Source: Mytilus trossulus (Eukaryota; Mollusca; Bivalvia; Mytilida; Mytilidae). Taken from it: a stretch of 64,000 nucleotides of DNA. The stretch lies in assembly GCF_036588685.1 (NCBI RefSeq), contig NC_086380.1:31638474-31702473 (forward strand). The letters run 5' to 3'. Under the pieces are notes generated by a model that saw only the letters and a program-made list of their open reading frames with translations, made no database searches and was not told the origin of the DNA. The first letter of the stretch is position 1. Each line of letters begins with the position of its first letter. Of the stretch, positions 11,766 through 21,505 are shown one piece after another. The translations under genes and the position numbers were made by a program.

Positions 11766-13414
11766 ATGACAACAAACAAACTTAGAAAATACATTGCAAG
11801 ACAGCAACCTACAGTACAAGGTATCCAAAGAAGAACTCCTTTGTTGTTATCTGACAGCAAAGGAACAAGGCTTGAAAGAGAAATCCAATCAGACAACGCA
11901 ATCCATGACAAAATTGTCTTTAAATGCAAACCAGGGGCCTCTACACAACAGTGTGTTGATTGGTTAAAAGAAAATTTTAAAACCGAAATCAAAAATTTTG
12001 GAGATATTCATCTATATGTATGGGCAGCTACATGCAACCTGACTACTAAACACAGAGGTGGCTCTATTTCTCTAACAACATCAAATAATAGTTCAATAGA
12101 TCTAGTACTACAACTGTACAGAGACATTATAAGCTTCATTGAAAAATTTCCATCCTGCCGGGTTACCTTTTTGAATATCCCAGTATATTCCATATTCAAA
12201 TACAATGAAAATCTAAAGGTACCCAATCCTGAGGACGTAATTGAACAAGACCATAACTTACTCCATCAGATCCACATTCTCAACGCTGAGATAAACAAAC
12301 TAAATCGTTCATTGAGACAGCGTGCACAAAGCTGAGTCCACAAACGTAACGTCTTCAAGTTACAAAATTCATTTACGACGTCGTCATTTTCCCCCAAAAA
12401 ACATAAACGTAACAAAAACACTGGACACTCAGTTTATCACATAACTTTTAATATAAACGTTCTACATAATGCTTTTTTAATGAACAACAAAGTAAAGCAA
12501 ATGCACATTCTGAAAATATGAATAAATATAAGCTAAGAGTACTTTAATGGAAATGATAAGCGACTATGTCGTGGACCCTATTGAGAAAATGGCGTTAAAC
12601 GACATTTCTTTAAATTGTAACATAATAACTGGACATTTAAAAAATTGAGGTGTTCAGCCTAAACAATCGAATCATTCTTGTTTTGCAGATTTTTTTAAAC
12701 CTCTTGAAATGCACATTAGGAAAATCATTCTATTCTAAAACAAAACAAAATGCAATTACATAATTTTCTTTATCGATTCTTCATTTTCGAATAAAATTTC
12801 TTCAAATTACTACTTATTACACATAACGAACTACATTCTAAGCGCATCCACAATGGTCGTTATTCAGTTTTTTTGCTCTGAATTTCGTAAGACGACATAA
12901 TCCAAATCTGAAAAATTCTACTTTACGAAAATTTGGGAAAAAAATTTGAATTTGTATAAATTTCAGGTCAAAATCTCTAGTTCATGCTTATTTAATGTTA
13001 CAAGTTACACATGTTTTTGCCGTTTTCTATGTGTTCGTTTCATACTTTAAAGATTTAATTTTGAAAGCCTTACTAGTTATGTGGATTTTAATTCTTAATA
13101 TTCATAATTTTATCATAAAAAAAATCCACATAGAAAAGATATTTCAAACACGGTTGCATAAAACTACTTTTAAAAGCGTATTTTATAGTTGCCGTCAACT
13201 TTGTGCACGCCGTCTGAGAGTCACATCACCAGACTTTAATGTAAACCTATGTGTTAATCCAAAACACACCACACGTAGAGGACAAGGAATTGCCTCCAAA
13301 TTATCCTATAACTTTGAACTTTATCAGGACGGGATTCATCCCAGATATTTACTAAATACAGTTTGGTTACATAAACTTGTACTACAAATAAGATTTGATT
13401 GCTGGTTTGTTTAA
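11766..13414 (+). pseudogene. SGNH-hydrolase-like ORF of the LINE, split by an inserted element
   Basis: The first part runs from the ATG at 11766 to 12315 and includes LLLSDSKGTRL, a block I-like SDS in place of GDS with Ser31 as candidate nucleophile, and later VWAATCNLT. The reading continues at 13218-13414 (RVTSPDFNVNL... then NFELYQDGIHP) with the Asp-x-x-His pair of SGNH block V (gac 13328, cat 13337), and stops at 13412. Removing 12316-13217 leaves one open frame of 248 codons with no other lesion. SGNH enzymes hydrolyse esters; in CR1-type LINEs such a domain is thought to aid membrane or RNP handling, but the role is unproven. The present copy makes only the first 188 codons. Start choice: the ATG is the first in frame and is followed at once by conserved-looking sequence. 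Confidence 0.7.
12316..13214. mobile_element. 899-bp inverted-repeat element (MITE) inside the SGNH ORF
   Basis: The left end GACAGCGTGCACAAAG (12316-12331) matches the reverse complement of the right end (13199-13214) at 15 of 16 bases. TGA is duplicated at the borders (12313-12315 and 13215-13217). The interior is AT-rich with no transposase. Excision with one TGA restores the host reading frame. Three-base duplications occur in CACTA, PIF/Harbinger and a few other superfamilies; the ends fit none of them clearly. Confidence 0.8.
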
Positions 13415-13450
13415 ATTCTACCTTAAAGTACTCTATAAAGGAATATATTG

Positions 13451-15551
13451 TGGTCAGTGTGGATGTTCCCACGCTACACCAATACCAACCTATATACAGA
13501 GATCCAAGACATACTGTAGACAACTTTTAAGTAAGTGTATATATAGATACCTAATTTTATCAATTTTATCCAAGTCGACGGTAAGTGTGGATGTCACCAC
13601 GCTATACCAAATCCAATCGTAACTGATTTGCTATTAATAAAATTTCAGTAGTCCAATTATTTATCAGTGGTAAGTGTGGATGTATCCACGCTAAACCAAA
13701 ACAGATTCATTAATATAATCCGCCGCCTTAAAAAAAAAGCTGATTTATTACTAAGCTTCTCTATACCAGAAATTAAATTGTGCGTTACACAACACTGGTA
13801 AGTGTGGATGTCACCACGCTATACCAATACCTATTTTACCTGATTTATCAATAAAATTTATGTGCCCGAAGTAGCTTTTCCGAAAAACAGCAACAATATT
13901 TCACTTATCGCAGAATTCATACTAATTTGCCATATATATACCAATACTTGTGCATTACACAACACTGGTAAGTGTGGATGTCACCACGCTATACCAACTC
14001 CACCTCATCTATCTGATTTATCAATAAAATTTGTATCCATAGTAGCTTTCTTAAAAAGCTGTATCAAGATTTCGTATATAACAGAACCTATTCTATACCA
14101 GAAATTAACTCTGCGTTTCATAATACTGGTAAGTGTGGATGTCACCACGCTATACCAATACCTATTTTACCTGATTTATCAATAAAATTTATGTGCCCGA
14201 AGTAGCTTTTCCGAAAAACAGCAACAATATTTCACTTATCGCAGAATTCATACTAATTTGCCATATATATACCAATACTTGTGCATTACACAACACTGGT
14301 AAGTGTGGATGTCACCACGCTATACCAACTCCACCTCATCTATCTGATTTATCAATAAAATTTGTATCCATAGTAGCTTTCTTAAAAAGCTGTCTCAAGA
14401 TTTCATATATAACAGAACCTATTCTATACCAGAAATTAACTCTGCGTTTCATAATACTGGTAAGTGTGGATGTCACCACGCTATACCAATTCCACCTCAT
14501 CTATCTGATTTATCAATAAAATTTGAATCCGTAGTAGCTTTCCCAAAAAGCAGTATCAAGATCTTATATAAAACCGATTTTACTCTATTCCAGAAATTTA
14601 ATTGTGCGTTACATATATCTGGTAAGTGTGGATGTCACCACGCTAATCCAATACAGACTCGATATTAAATCCTGTTGCCCTACAATCTTTCCAAAAAAAG
14701 AGGTATCAAGATTTCATTTAATACATAATTAACCTAGCTAGACCTCTATATATATATATATATATATACTTAATACCGAATCTATAACTCATACAGCATT
14801 ATTACATGGTAAGTGTGGATGTTACCACGCTATACCAAATATAATTAATCAAAGGAGGTAAATTTTAACATCATAATTTTCGTGAAAGATAGAATACTTC
14901 TGTGGCTCCCACTGGAACAACTATAGGACACAATAACACAAACAGCATCAGGTATTAGACTCAGGTGTTGTGGTAAGTGTGGACGTCACCACGCTATACC
15001 ATAGATATACATATAATCCAGGAAATCTTTAGCTAGCTTCTCATTCTTTTATCTAAAACACAGCTGACTCCATAATTACACAGACCTTCTTATTGTGGAC
15101 ATTGTTAATATCTCTAGCGGTAAGTGTGGATGTCACCACGCTATACCTCATCAGAATACAGAAATATATAGTCTAAACGCTAAACTTCTTACTTCAAACA
15201 CATCTGTTGGCAATTACACTAACTCTTCTCTTGTGGATATCAGTATTACATAAAGTGGTAAGTGTGGACGTCACCACGCTATACCAAAATCTTCATCTTC
15301 TTTACAGACAGCGTCTTCTAACATATCACACATCTGGTTGTATTTATTCTGGAGGTCCGACCTGTTGTGGAATTAGGCGAAATTTTTCTTATATATAAAT
15401 AAAAAATCAACTAACAGCAGCTCTAAACAACGTGGTAAGTGTGGATGTTCCCACGCTATACCAAGATCCTATCTACGATACAATCCAACATCAACTCTGT
15501 TCAGAAACAAATATTATCCTTGGTAAGTGTGGATGTCACCACGCTATTCCA
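13451..15551 (+). repeat. Array of fifteen 31-nt hairpin repeats with GGTAAGT core
   Basis: Units start at 13451, 13579, 13668, 13796, 13966, 14127, 14297, 14458, 14620, 14807, 14971, 15118, 15256, 15433 and 15521. Each has an inner stem GTGTGG / CCACGC (one G-U pair) around a 6-nt loop and an outer arm TGGTA / TACCA. The inner stem is unchanged in all fifteen; the loop varies (ATGTCA, ATGTTC, ATGTAT, ACGTCA, ATGTTA) and the outer arm has a few single changes (first base C in units 2 and 12). Fourteen units contain GGTAAGT, the consensus 5' splice site; unit 1 has GGTCAGT. Spacers are 57-156 bp, AT-rich, and share a 'tgatttatcaataaaattt' box in several units. It may act as structured leader RNA, as promoter monomers like those of mouse L1, or in splicing control; none of these is shown. 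Confidence 0.9.
13796..14457. repeat. 331-bp tandem duplication within the hairpin array
   Basis: 13796-14126 and 14127-14457 are nearly identical and each holds two hairpin units (170 + 161 bp). The two identical small open frames starting at 13862 and 14193 are by-products. This shows that the array grows by unequal exchange in dimers. A TA run sits further on at about 14747-14767. Confidence 0.8.
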
Positions 15552-15602
15552 TCATCTCAAGCTTTATCTGATAAAAACATACCTAAAATCAATCTTTCTA
15601 TT

Positions 15603-16694
15603 ATGGCAACTCTAAGACCAACTAGAGACCGGATACCTACACAAGTCTTCACTCCATCTAAGGTCAACGTCTCAGTAAAATCCTACTTACTGAATGAGCA
15701 AAAAGCCATCGGGAAAATAGTGGACGCCACCATACGACCAACAGATGTAGACTTGCAATATAAACATGGTAATATTATCTTGGAATTCACTGCAGCAACA
15801 TTTCTGCATTTCAGCAAAACTCTACTTCAACATCTTGAGGCTCATACTGATGTCACATGTAGCATACATGATAAACAGGACAAATCTGGTAAGGTGGTAG
15901 AACAATCTATTGCAGTTAAATGCAATCAAAACCAGCGTCAACATTACAGAATCAATCTATATAACACCACCTGTAGAGTGGAAGTGAATGGACGTAACCA
16001 CCACATGTTTTTTGATGAATTACAGGCTATATCTAAACAAATGGACTGCATCAAAGACTATTCATCTGTCAATAAGAAAATTAGGGAAGAATGTATTAAA
16101 TTGCAACAAACATCTGCAAAGAAAATAAATAAAACATCTCCTCCTGCCATCCTGAACAACGGTGCATGTGATGATCAAACTGAGACTACCAACACACTCT
16201 CTAAAGAGCTGACTGTTGTGAACAAAAACCACCAGGACACAGTTAAAAAAGGTGCTGACAAATCAGATCCAGACAATATTTGTCCTAAATGTAATCGAAC
16301 ACTACTTTCACGAGGCGTCTTCTGTATTAAAGGCAACCATTGGATTCACTATGCCTGTGAAAAGCTAAAAAAATCTGAAATTGAAGAACTTGAAAAAGAG
16401 TCGAACAACATCCAGTACACTTGTACCATATGTAATGCAAGAGACTCTATACCTGCTGATGGAAATATACCAACCAGGCAATCACAAAAAGTCAAGAAAC
16501 TTATGCCAGTTGTCATTCCGGATGTTGCATCACCAATTTCTTGTGTCTCCGCTGCCAGGGCTATCTTAAATGAGGAAACAGTCATCAGAGATCAAATAGA
16601 GGACCTGCCTCAACCAATTGTACAGTCACATCTGTCACTTACAAACAGAGTCCCAATAACAGTCACAAGAAATGACATTTCCTTATATATCTGA
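15603..16694 (+). CDS. LINE ORF1, first part: PHD-like zinc finger protein
   Basis: 363 codons from the ATG at 15603 (MATLRPTRDRIPTQVF). The open frame reaches back to 15432, but the upstream part is hairpin repeat, so the first ATG after the array is chosen. Residues about 20-150 form a domain of unknown fold (KSYLLNEQKAIGKIVDATIRP and onward). Residues 227-277 are a PHD-like finger: CPKC, then a single Cys, GNHWIHYAC and a closing CTIC. The position normally held by the fourth Cys is not Cys, as is common in related LINE ORF1 proteins. ORF1 proteins bind element RNA and form the RNP. The frame stops at 16692, 20 bases into a second open frame that continues the protein; see next entry. Confidence 0.75.
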   Translation: MATLRPTRDRIPTQVFTPSKVNVSVKSYLLNEQKAIGKIVDATIRPTDVDLQYKHGNIILEFTAATFLHFSKTLLQHLEAHTDVTCSIHDKQDKSGKVVEQSIAVKCNQNQRQHYRINLYNTTCRVEVNGRNHHMFFDELQAISKQMDCIKDYSSVNKKIREECIKLQQTSAKKINKTSPPAILNNGACDDQTETTNTLSKELTVVNKNHQDTVKKGADKSDPDNICPKCNRTLLSRGVFCIKGNHWIHYACEKLKKSEIEELEKESNNIQYTCTICNARDSIPADGNIPTRQSQKVKKLMPVVIPDVASPISCVSAARAILNEETVIRDQIEDLPQPIVQSHLSLTNRVPITVTRNDISLYI

Positions 16695-17865
16695 CAAAGA
16701 ATTACGGCAAAAGGAAGGCAAACTGCGTAAAATGGAAGAGGAATTAAAAAAGGAAAAAGTGACAATTAATGATGCACTGAAAGACCAGGCACATCTAAAA
16801 ACATACTCCCTCAGTCTAGAGGCCAAAGTAAAAGAACTGGAAAGCTCAAATAAGATATTGAGGATGAAAATTGTAGGTACACAACACTCAGGCTCTACTG
16901 AAACCATGAACAAACAACCTCAACCTATCTTTCAAGAAAATCAACCAGTGTATACTCCTCAACACACAAATAGTATGGATACTTACATCTCATCACTTGA
17001 AAATAACATCATCAAAGATAGAATAACCCATATTGAAAATACTCGTCAGTTATATAGACAAATGCACGACATGGAACTGCAGTCCATCCAACAGAGGCTC
17101 AGAACTCTAGAACTGACATTATCACAATCAGCTAGGCCACACTATCAGCCATATCATACAAGCCACTTCCAAATGCAGTACCCAATTCCACAGGGCCCTG
17201 CCTACATGGCTAGATTACCTACATATCCCCAGCAGTACAGACCAATGAGCACCAACTGGCCAGGTCAACCACAACACACGCCAGCTTACCTTCCAAACAT
17301 GCAAAGACCAATATTTCCTTCGCATGGATTACCTCCACATCCTTCAAATATTCCGCCTCCATCTTATTTCCATCATCAAACAACGGTAAACAACCAACAT
17401 AACCGTCAACCAGCCCAGCAAACATTTACAGGAGCAAACCTGCACTTCAGGCATGACAACAAAAACAACCAAACCGTGAATACTGTTATTAATTCCACAA
17501 CAGGGCCTCAAGCAACCAATTTGGTCAATCAGCCTCATAAATCTGTCACAACTACACCTCCGACAGAAAATGCAATCTCAAACATGGCAACAACACCAAC
17601 CATGTTAAATTCTACAGATACATCTGAACTTCTTAACACAGTAAGTGAAATCAAAAGGTCACAACAAGAACTCACAACAGAACCTGAGGACGTCAGCAGT
17701 ACGTTAAACAAGGAACAATCTATACCTGACAAAGAAGTTCCAAATGTTCAAAGAAATCAAATATCACAGGAAGCTATTGGACCCAGCTCAAATACTGAGG
17801 ATTATCCAACAAATCAGCCGGACTCTTTTTTAGAACTTTGCCAGAACATCCAGATAATCACATAG
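16672..17865 (+). CDS. LINE ORF1, second part: coiled coil and Pro/Gln-rich region
   Basis: 397 codons in the +1 frame relative to the first part. Residues 6-65 (SDKELRQKEGKLRKMEEELK and onward) are a strong heptad coiled coil, suited to trimer or dimer formation of ORF1p. A Pro/Gln/Tyr-rich stretch follows at about residues 155-260, then a Thr/Asn-rich tail. The break from the first part falls in TATATAT (16684-16690); a two-base slippage there would explain it, so this is probably one original ORF1 of about 750 residues rather than two genes. The ATG at 16672 may be fortuitous. The end overlaps ORF2 by 28 bases. Confidence 0.65.
   Translation: MTFPYISDKELRQKEGKLRKMEEELKKEKVTINDALKDQAHLKTYSLSLEAKVKELESSNKILRMKIVGTQHSGSTETMNKQPQPIFQENQPVYTPQHTNSMDTYISSLENNIIKDRITHIENTRQLYRQMHDMELQSIQQRLRTLELTLSQSARPHYQPYHTSHFQMQYPIPQGPAYMARLPTYPQQYRPMSTNWPGQPQHTPAYLPNMQRPIFPSHGLPPHPSNIPPPSYFHHQTTVNNQHNRQPAQQTFTGANLHFRHDNKNNQTVNTVINSTTGPQATNLVNQPHKSVTTTPPTENAISNMATTPTMLNSTDTSELLNTVSEIKRSQQELTTEPEDVSSTLNKEQSIPDKEVPNVQRNQISQEAIGPSSNTEDYPTNQPDSFLELCQNIQIIT
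17826..17832 (+). promoter_or_regulatory. Candidate -1 ribosomal frameshift site T TTT TTA
   Basis: ORF1 is read here as gac tct ttt tta gaa, so the heptamer is in the exact X XXY YYZ register. A -1 slip moves the ribosome into the ORF2 frame, which is open from this point to the endonuclease; ORF1 stops 31 bases later (17863-17865). ORF2 has no early ATG. No strong downstream stem or pseudoknot was found by eye, which weakens the case. Confidence 0.5.
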
Positions 17866-20648
17866 CACAGGATGCCTCTACTTCAACTTTACTAAGAATA
17901 TCCTCCTTCAATTGTAAAAATGTATATAATTCCCAATCTTGTATAAAAGACATTTTAGATTTTACCGATTTTATATGTATTCAGGAACATTGGCTATTCA
18001 AGTTTGAACAGGACAATATAGGAGAACTCTTTAACAAAACATCTTGGACATGCAAGTCAGTTGACGAAAACAACCCTATACCTCCAACTCAAAAACCTAG
18101 AGGATATGGTGGAGTAGCTATACTTTGGAAACAGCATCTCGATCATCTTGTAGAAAAAATTAATGATGGCTCAGAGAGAATTATATGTATAAAGATAAAT
18201 GTAAAACCAAAGCCAATTCTATTAATCTGTGCTTATATGCCATGTAGAGGGTCAAAACAGGCAAACGAACAGTTCAAAGAATGTCTTGACCAGCTCCACG
18301 AGATAATTCTCAAATACTCCGACACATGTACACCTGCCCTATGTGGAGACTGGAACTGTGATCTGATGAAAACATCTATTTAATCAGCACGGTTAAAGGA
18401 ACTCGAAGACTTCATAAGTTCTAAGAAGCTATTGTTTAAAGCAACCCCATTAACATTCATTCATCCAAATGGCAATGAAACATCAACAATTGACTATATC
18501 TTTGTACACGACAGTCTAGCCGATAAAGTTTACAACACCATTAGACTGGATATGTTGTCAAACAACACCTCTGACCACTATCCTCTTTTAACGGAAATTG
18601 AAACCGAGATTATTAGCAAGAAAAAACAAGACCAACCAGTAGTGTCAAATAAAATCAAATGGGATAAGATAGATTTACAACAATACCAAGATAGTTTAAC
18701 AAAATGCCTTCAAGAAAATCCCATTGACTACTTGAATGATTCAACTGCAATAACAAGACTTATGGAAACCATAGTTACAGCTCAAAAAAATATAGTACCA
18801 CCATCTAAAATATCAACCCAACGAAACAGACATATCTGGAATGATGAAATTGAACAATCACTGAAAATGAATAAATCATCACTTGATAAATGGAAATTAG
18901 AAGGAAAACCAACAGCTGGCGAAACTATGCAAGAAAGGAAAAAAACTAAAAAGCAACTGCGCAAAGCACGGAGACAAGAAATTGCGCGGCAACGAGATGA
19001 ATCGCTACAGAAGATCATGAACGCTAAGCAAAGAGATAGCAAAACATTCCATAGACTTGTAAATGCACAAAGGAAAACCAAAAAATATTCCATATCAGAC
19101 CTGACTGTAGAAGACAAAACCTATTCTTCTCGGGAAGAAATACTTCAAGGTTGGAACGAGCATTTCAGCAAGCTCGCAACACCTGAGTCTAATACCACGA
19201 ACTCGGATCATGCCAACAAAGAATTTGATATAGACATTATTGAAGAAATCTGCAAACAAAATGCTGTACCATTAACTTTCACAGCTGAAGAAATTGACAA
19301 AGCCATAAACCAACTGAACACCAACAAGGCACCTGATATATACGGTATTACAGCAGAACATGTCAAATATGGTGGAGATACATTACTGCAGGCAATAACA
19401 TCTATAATCAACAACATCTGCTCCTCTGCAACCATACCAGACTGCATAAAACATGGAATCTTAACACCAATATTCAAAAACAAAGGACTACCAAATGAGG
19501 CAAAAAATTATAGAGGAATCACTGTACTCCCAATTATCGGGAAAATCCTTGAAATTCTACTGAGGAAACTGCTAAGAGACATCATCGATATTCTCCAAAA
19601 CCGATTACAAAGAGGTTTCACTCCTGGGGTATCGCCTTTATATAGCGCACTCATACTCCTAGAATCCATAGCAGAATCAATGGACCAAAAGATTCCTGTT
19701 TTTGTAGCTCTGCTAGACGCCAAATCTGCATTTGATGTTGTCAATCTTAACAGCTTACACCGTAAACTCTTTCTATCAGGAGTCGGTGGGACCCTCTGGC
19801 TACTTATCCGCCAACTGAGTACATACGCCACAACCTCCATAAAATGGAACGGTCTAATGTCAAAACCATTTCCTGTACAACAAGGAGTAAGACAAGGCGG
19901 CATATTAAGCACCGAACTGTACAAAGTTTACATCAATGATGTATTGGACCAATTAGAAAACAGTGGCCTTGGCACCTACATCGGAAATATATACTGTGGA
20001 TCCCCAACTTGCGCAGATGATGTTGCTCTCATTGCCAATTCTCCTAATGACCTCCAAACAATGATAAGTACGGTTGAGAATTACAGCTTGCAAGAGAAAT
20101 ACTCACTCCAACCAACAAAAAGTGTTGTATTAAAACATGAACCACCTTCAAAAGATACAGGCTTCAGCTTCAAAATTAATAACATAGAAATGAATGAGCC
20201 AGATTCAGCTGTGCATATTGGCATAAAACACAGCTCTGATTTAAAAAAAACTACCAGCATCCATGTTGATGAAAACATCTCAAAGGCAAGACGAACTATG
20301 TATAGCCTGATGGGGGCTGGTCTGCATGGAAAGAATGGGCTAAATCCAATAACATGTCTTCACATTTTCAACGTTTATGTTCTTCCCGTTCTTATCTATG
20401 GAATTGACATTCTTCTTCCAGACAATAAACAATTAGAGCCACTAGAAGTATTCTATCGAAAATCAATTAAACAGATCTTGTCGCTTCCCAACAACACGGC
20501 GGATGCAGCAATTTATACTATAGCAGGAGTTATACCACTCCAAGGCATTATACACAAAGCAGCCTTAAACATATACAACAAGATTTGTGGTATGGAATCA
20601 TCCGTTGAAAAAGATCTGGCAGAAAGACAACTCGATATCCGGATTTAA
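17838..20648 (+). pseudogene. LINE ORF2: APE-type endonuclease and reverse transcriptase
   Basis: Single frame (936 codons) with one internal TAA at 18381-18383. Endonuclease motifs: ISSFNCKNV, CIQEHWL, CAYMPCRG and GDWNCDL before the stop, then STIDYIF and SDHYPL after it, together a complete APE-like fold that nicks target DNA. Reverse transcriptase: LNTNKAPDIYGI, FKNKGLPNEAKNYRGITVLP, FTPGVSPLYSA, ALLDAKSAFD (first catalytic Asp), QQGVRQGGILS and TCADDVALIA (20010-20021, catalytic DD with Cys for the usual Tyr). The stop lies between endonuclease halves and would abolish a full product. The first codon after the frameshift site is used as start. The frame closes at 20646, where a one-base shift moves the rest of the protein to the next entry. 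Confidence 0.85.
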
Positions 20649-21336
20649 CTCCAAAAACTGGTTCTCTAAAATACGTTGCTTACTTGCACAATATAACCTA
20701 CAATCAGCTCATGAACTTATACAGAACCCGGTCAGTAGATACAGATGGAAAGCAATTGTTAAGAAGGCAGTGGACAACGTTTGGTATGAACAACTCAGGA
20801 CAAAAGTATCATTATTCAGCTCTCTTCGCAATTTATCTGCAAATAATATTCTATGGTACAATATTCATCCATGTCTGGCAAGTGTTGGTACCTCTGCACA
20901 AGATATTAGCCGCCTACAACCAAAATTAAAGCTATTAACAGAAACTTATTACCTGCAAAGCAATAAGGCTGCATTTAACCAGAATTCAATAGATCCAACT
21001 TGTCTTCTCTGCAACGAAAATTCAGAAACTGTTGAACATTTTATTCTAGATTGTAAACCTCTGAATAATATTCGTATACCATACTTGTATGAATTAGACT
21101 GCTTTCTTCGTAGCATTAAAAACTGTGATAAATGCTTTAACCTAACCAGCTTAGTAATAAATAAACAGCTTATTTTAGACCCAAGTAGATTATTATGCGC
21201 ATGTGGCTGTAGATGCAAATGCATGGACAACTGCTTCAAAGTGGAGTATATAAATAGAAAACTGTGCTATGCGTTACATACCAAAAGAAATGAACTTTTG
21301 AAAGCTCTACCGTCAAACAAACGAAAGGGCCATTGA
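20587..21336 (+). pseudogene. LINE ORF2 C-terminal part with CCHC finger
   Basis: Continues ORF2 in the +1 frame; the join lies at about 20630-20648 (DLAERQLD to NSKNWFSKIR), so a single-base indel is inferred. The body is the helical region after the RT thumb (NWFSKIRCLLAQYNLQS, YRWKAIVKKAVDNVWYE). The finger CLLCNENSETVEHFILDC has C-x2-C-x8-H-x4-C spacing, typical of I- and CR1-like ORF2 ends. A second Cys-rich patch, LLCACGCRCKCMDNC, follows near residue 205. Stop at 21334. Confidence 0.75.
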
Positions 21337-21505
21337 ATGTAGCCAGCATTCACCCCACGGGCGTAGATTTTTACTTTTTTGTTTACCAAAGACCCCTGTA
21401 AATATAGTCCTGTAAATATATATATTGTGAACTTTTAAACCGATTCTGAAAAGAAGTGCTCCTTTGAAGGAGGGAATTCCTTACACAGATACAGATACAG
21501 ATACA
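21337..21505 (+). other. LINE 3' leader with stem-loop and ACAGAT tail
   Basis: CTCCTT/AAGGAG (21459-21472) forms a tight hairpin shortly before the end. The element closes with three and a half ACAGAT units (21485-21505). Short 3' hexamer tails and a terminal stem recognised by the RT are usual in this kind of LINE. The sequence after 21505 belongs to the host element. Confidence 0.7.

Larger units (their letters stand above)
11766..21505 (+). mobile_element. Non-LTR retrotransposon (LINE) with SGNH ORF, hairpin array, PHD ORF1 and EN-RT ORF2
   Basis: In order: SGNH-like ORF (11766-13414, interrupted by an 899-bp element), fifteen hairpin repeats (13451-15551), ORF1 in two overlapping frames (15603-17865), ORF2 endonuclease/reverse transcriptase (17838-21336), a 3' leader with a stem-loop, and an ACAGAT tail ending at 21505. 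The SGNH stop (13412-13414) is only 37 bp from the first hairpin, and the last hairpin is 52 bp from the ORF1 start, so the array fills exactly the gap between the ORFs and the whole reads as one unit. CR1-type LINEs are known to carry esterase and PHD domains in ORF1; here they appear as separate ORFs. The RT has CADD in place of YADD and resembles the I/Nimb/CR1-like elements of molluscs. The 5' limit is uncertain. Confidence 0.75.

Noticed and set aside
12995..13217. N-terminal part of the open frame that starts at 12995
   Set aside because: It lies inside the 899-bp inserted element and is AT-driven; only the part from 13218 belongs to the SGNH protein.
13862..14519. Two identical ~107-codon open frames
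   Set aside because: They run through the hairpin array and are identical only because of the 331-bp duplication.
13451..15551. CRISPR-like array (31-nt part-palindromic repeat with spacers)
   Set aside because: The spacers are long, unequal, partly repeated themselves and lie within a eukaryotic LINE; there are no cas genes.
13451..15551. Hammerhead ribozyme array
   Set aside because: The repeat lacks the CTGATGA and GAAA core boxes.
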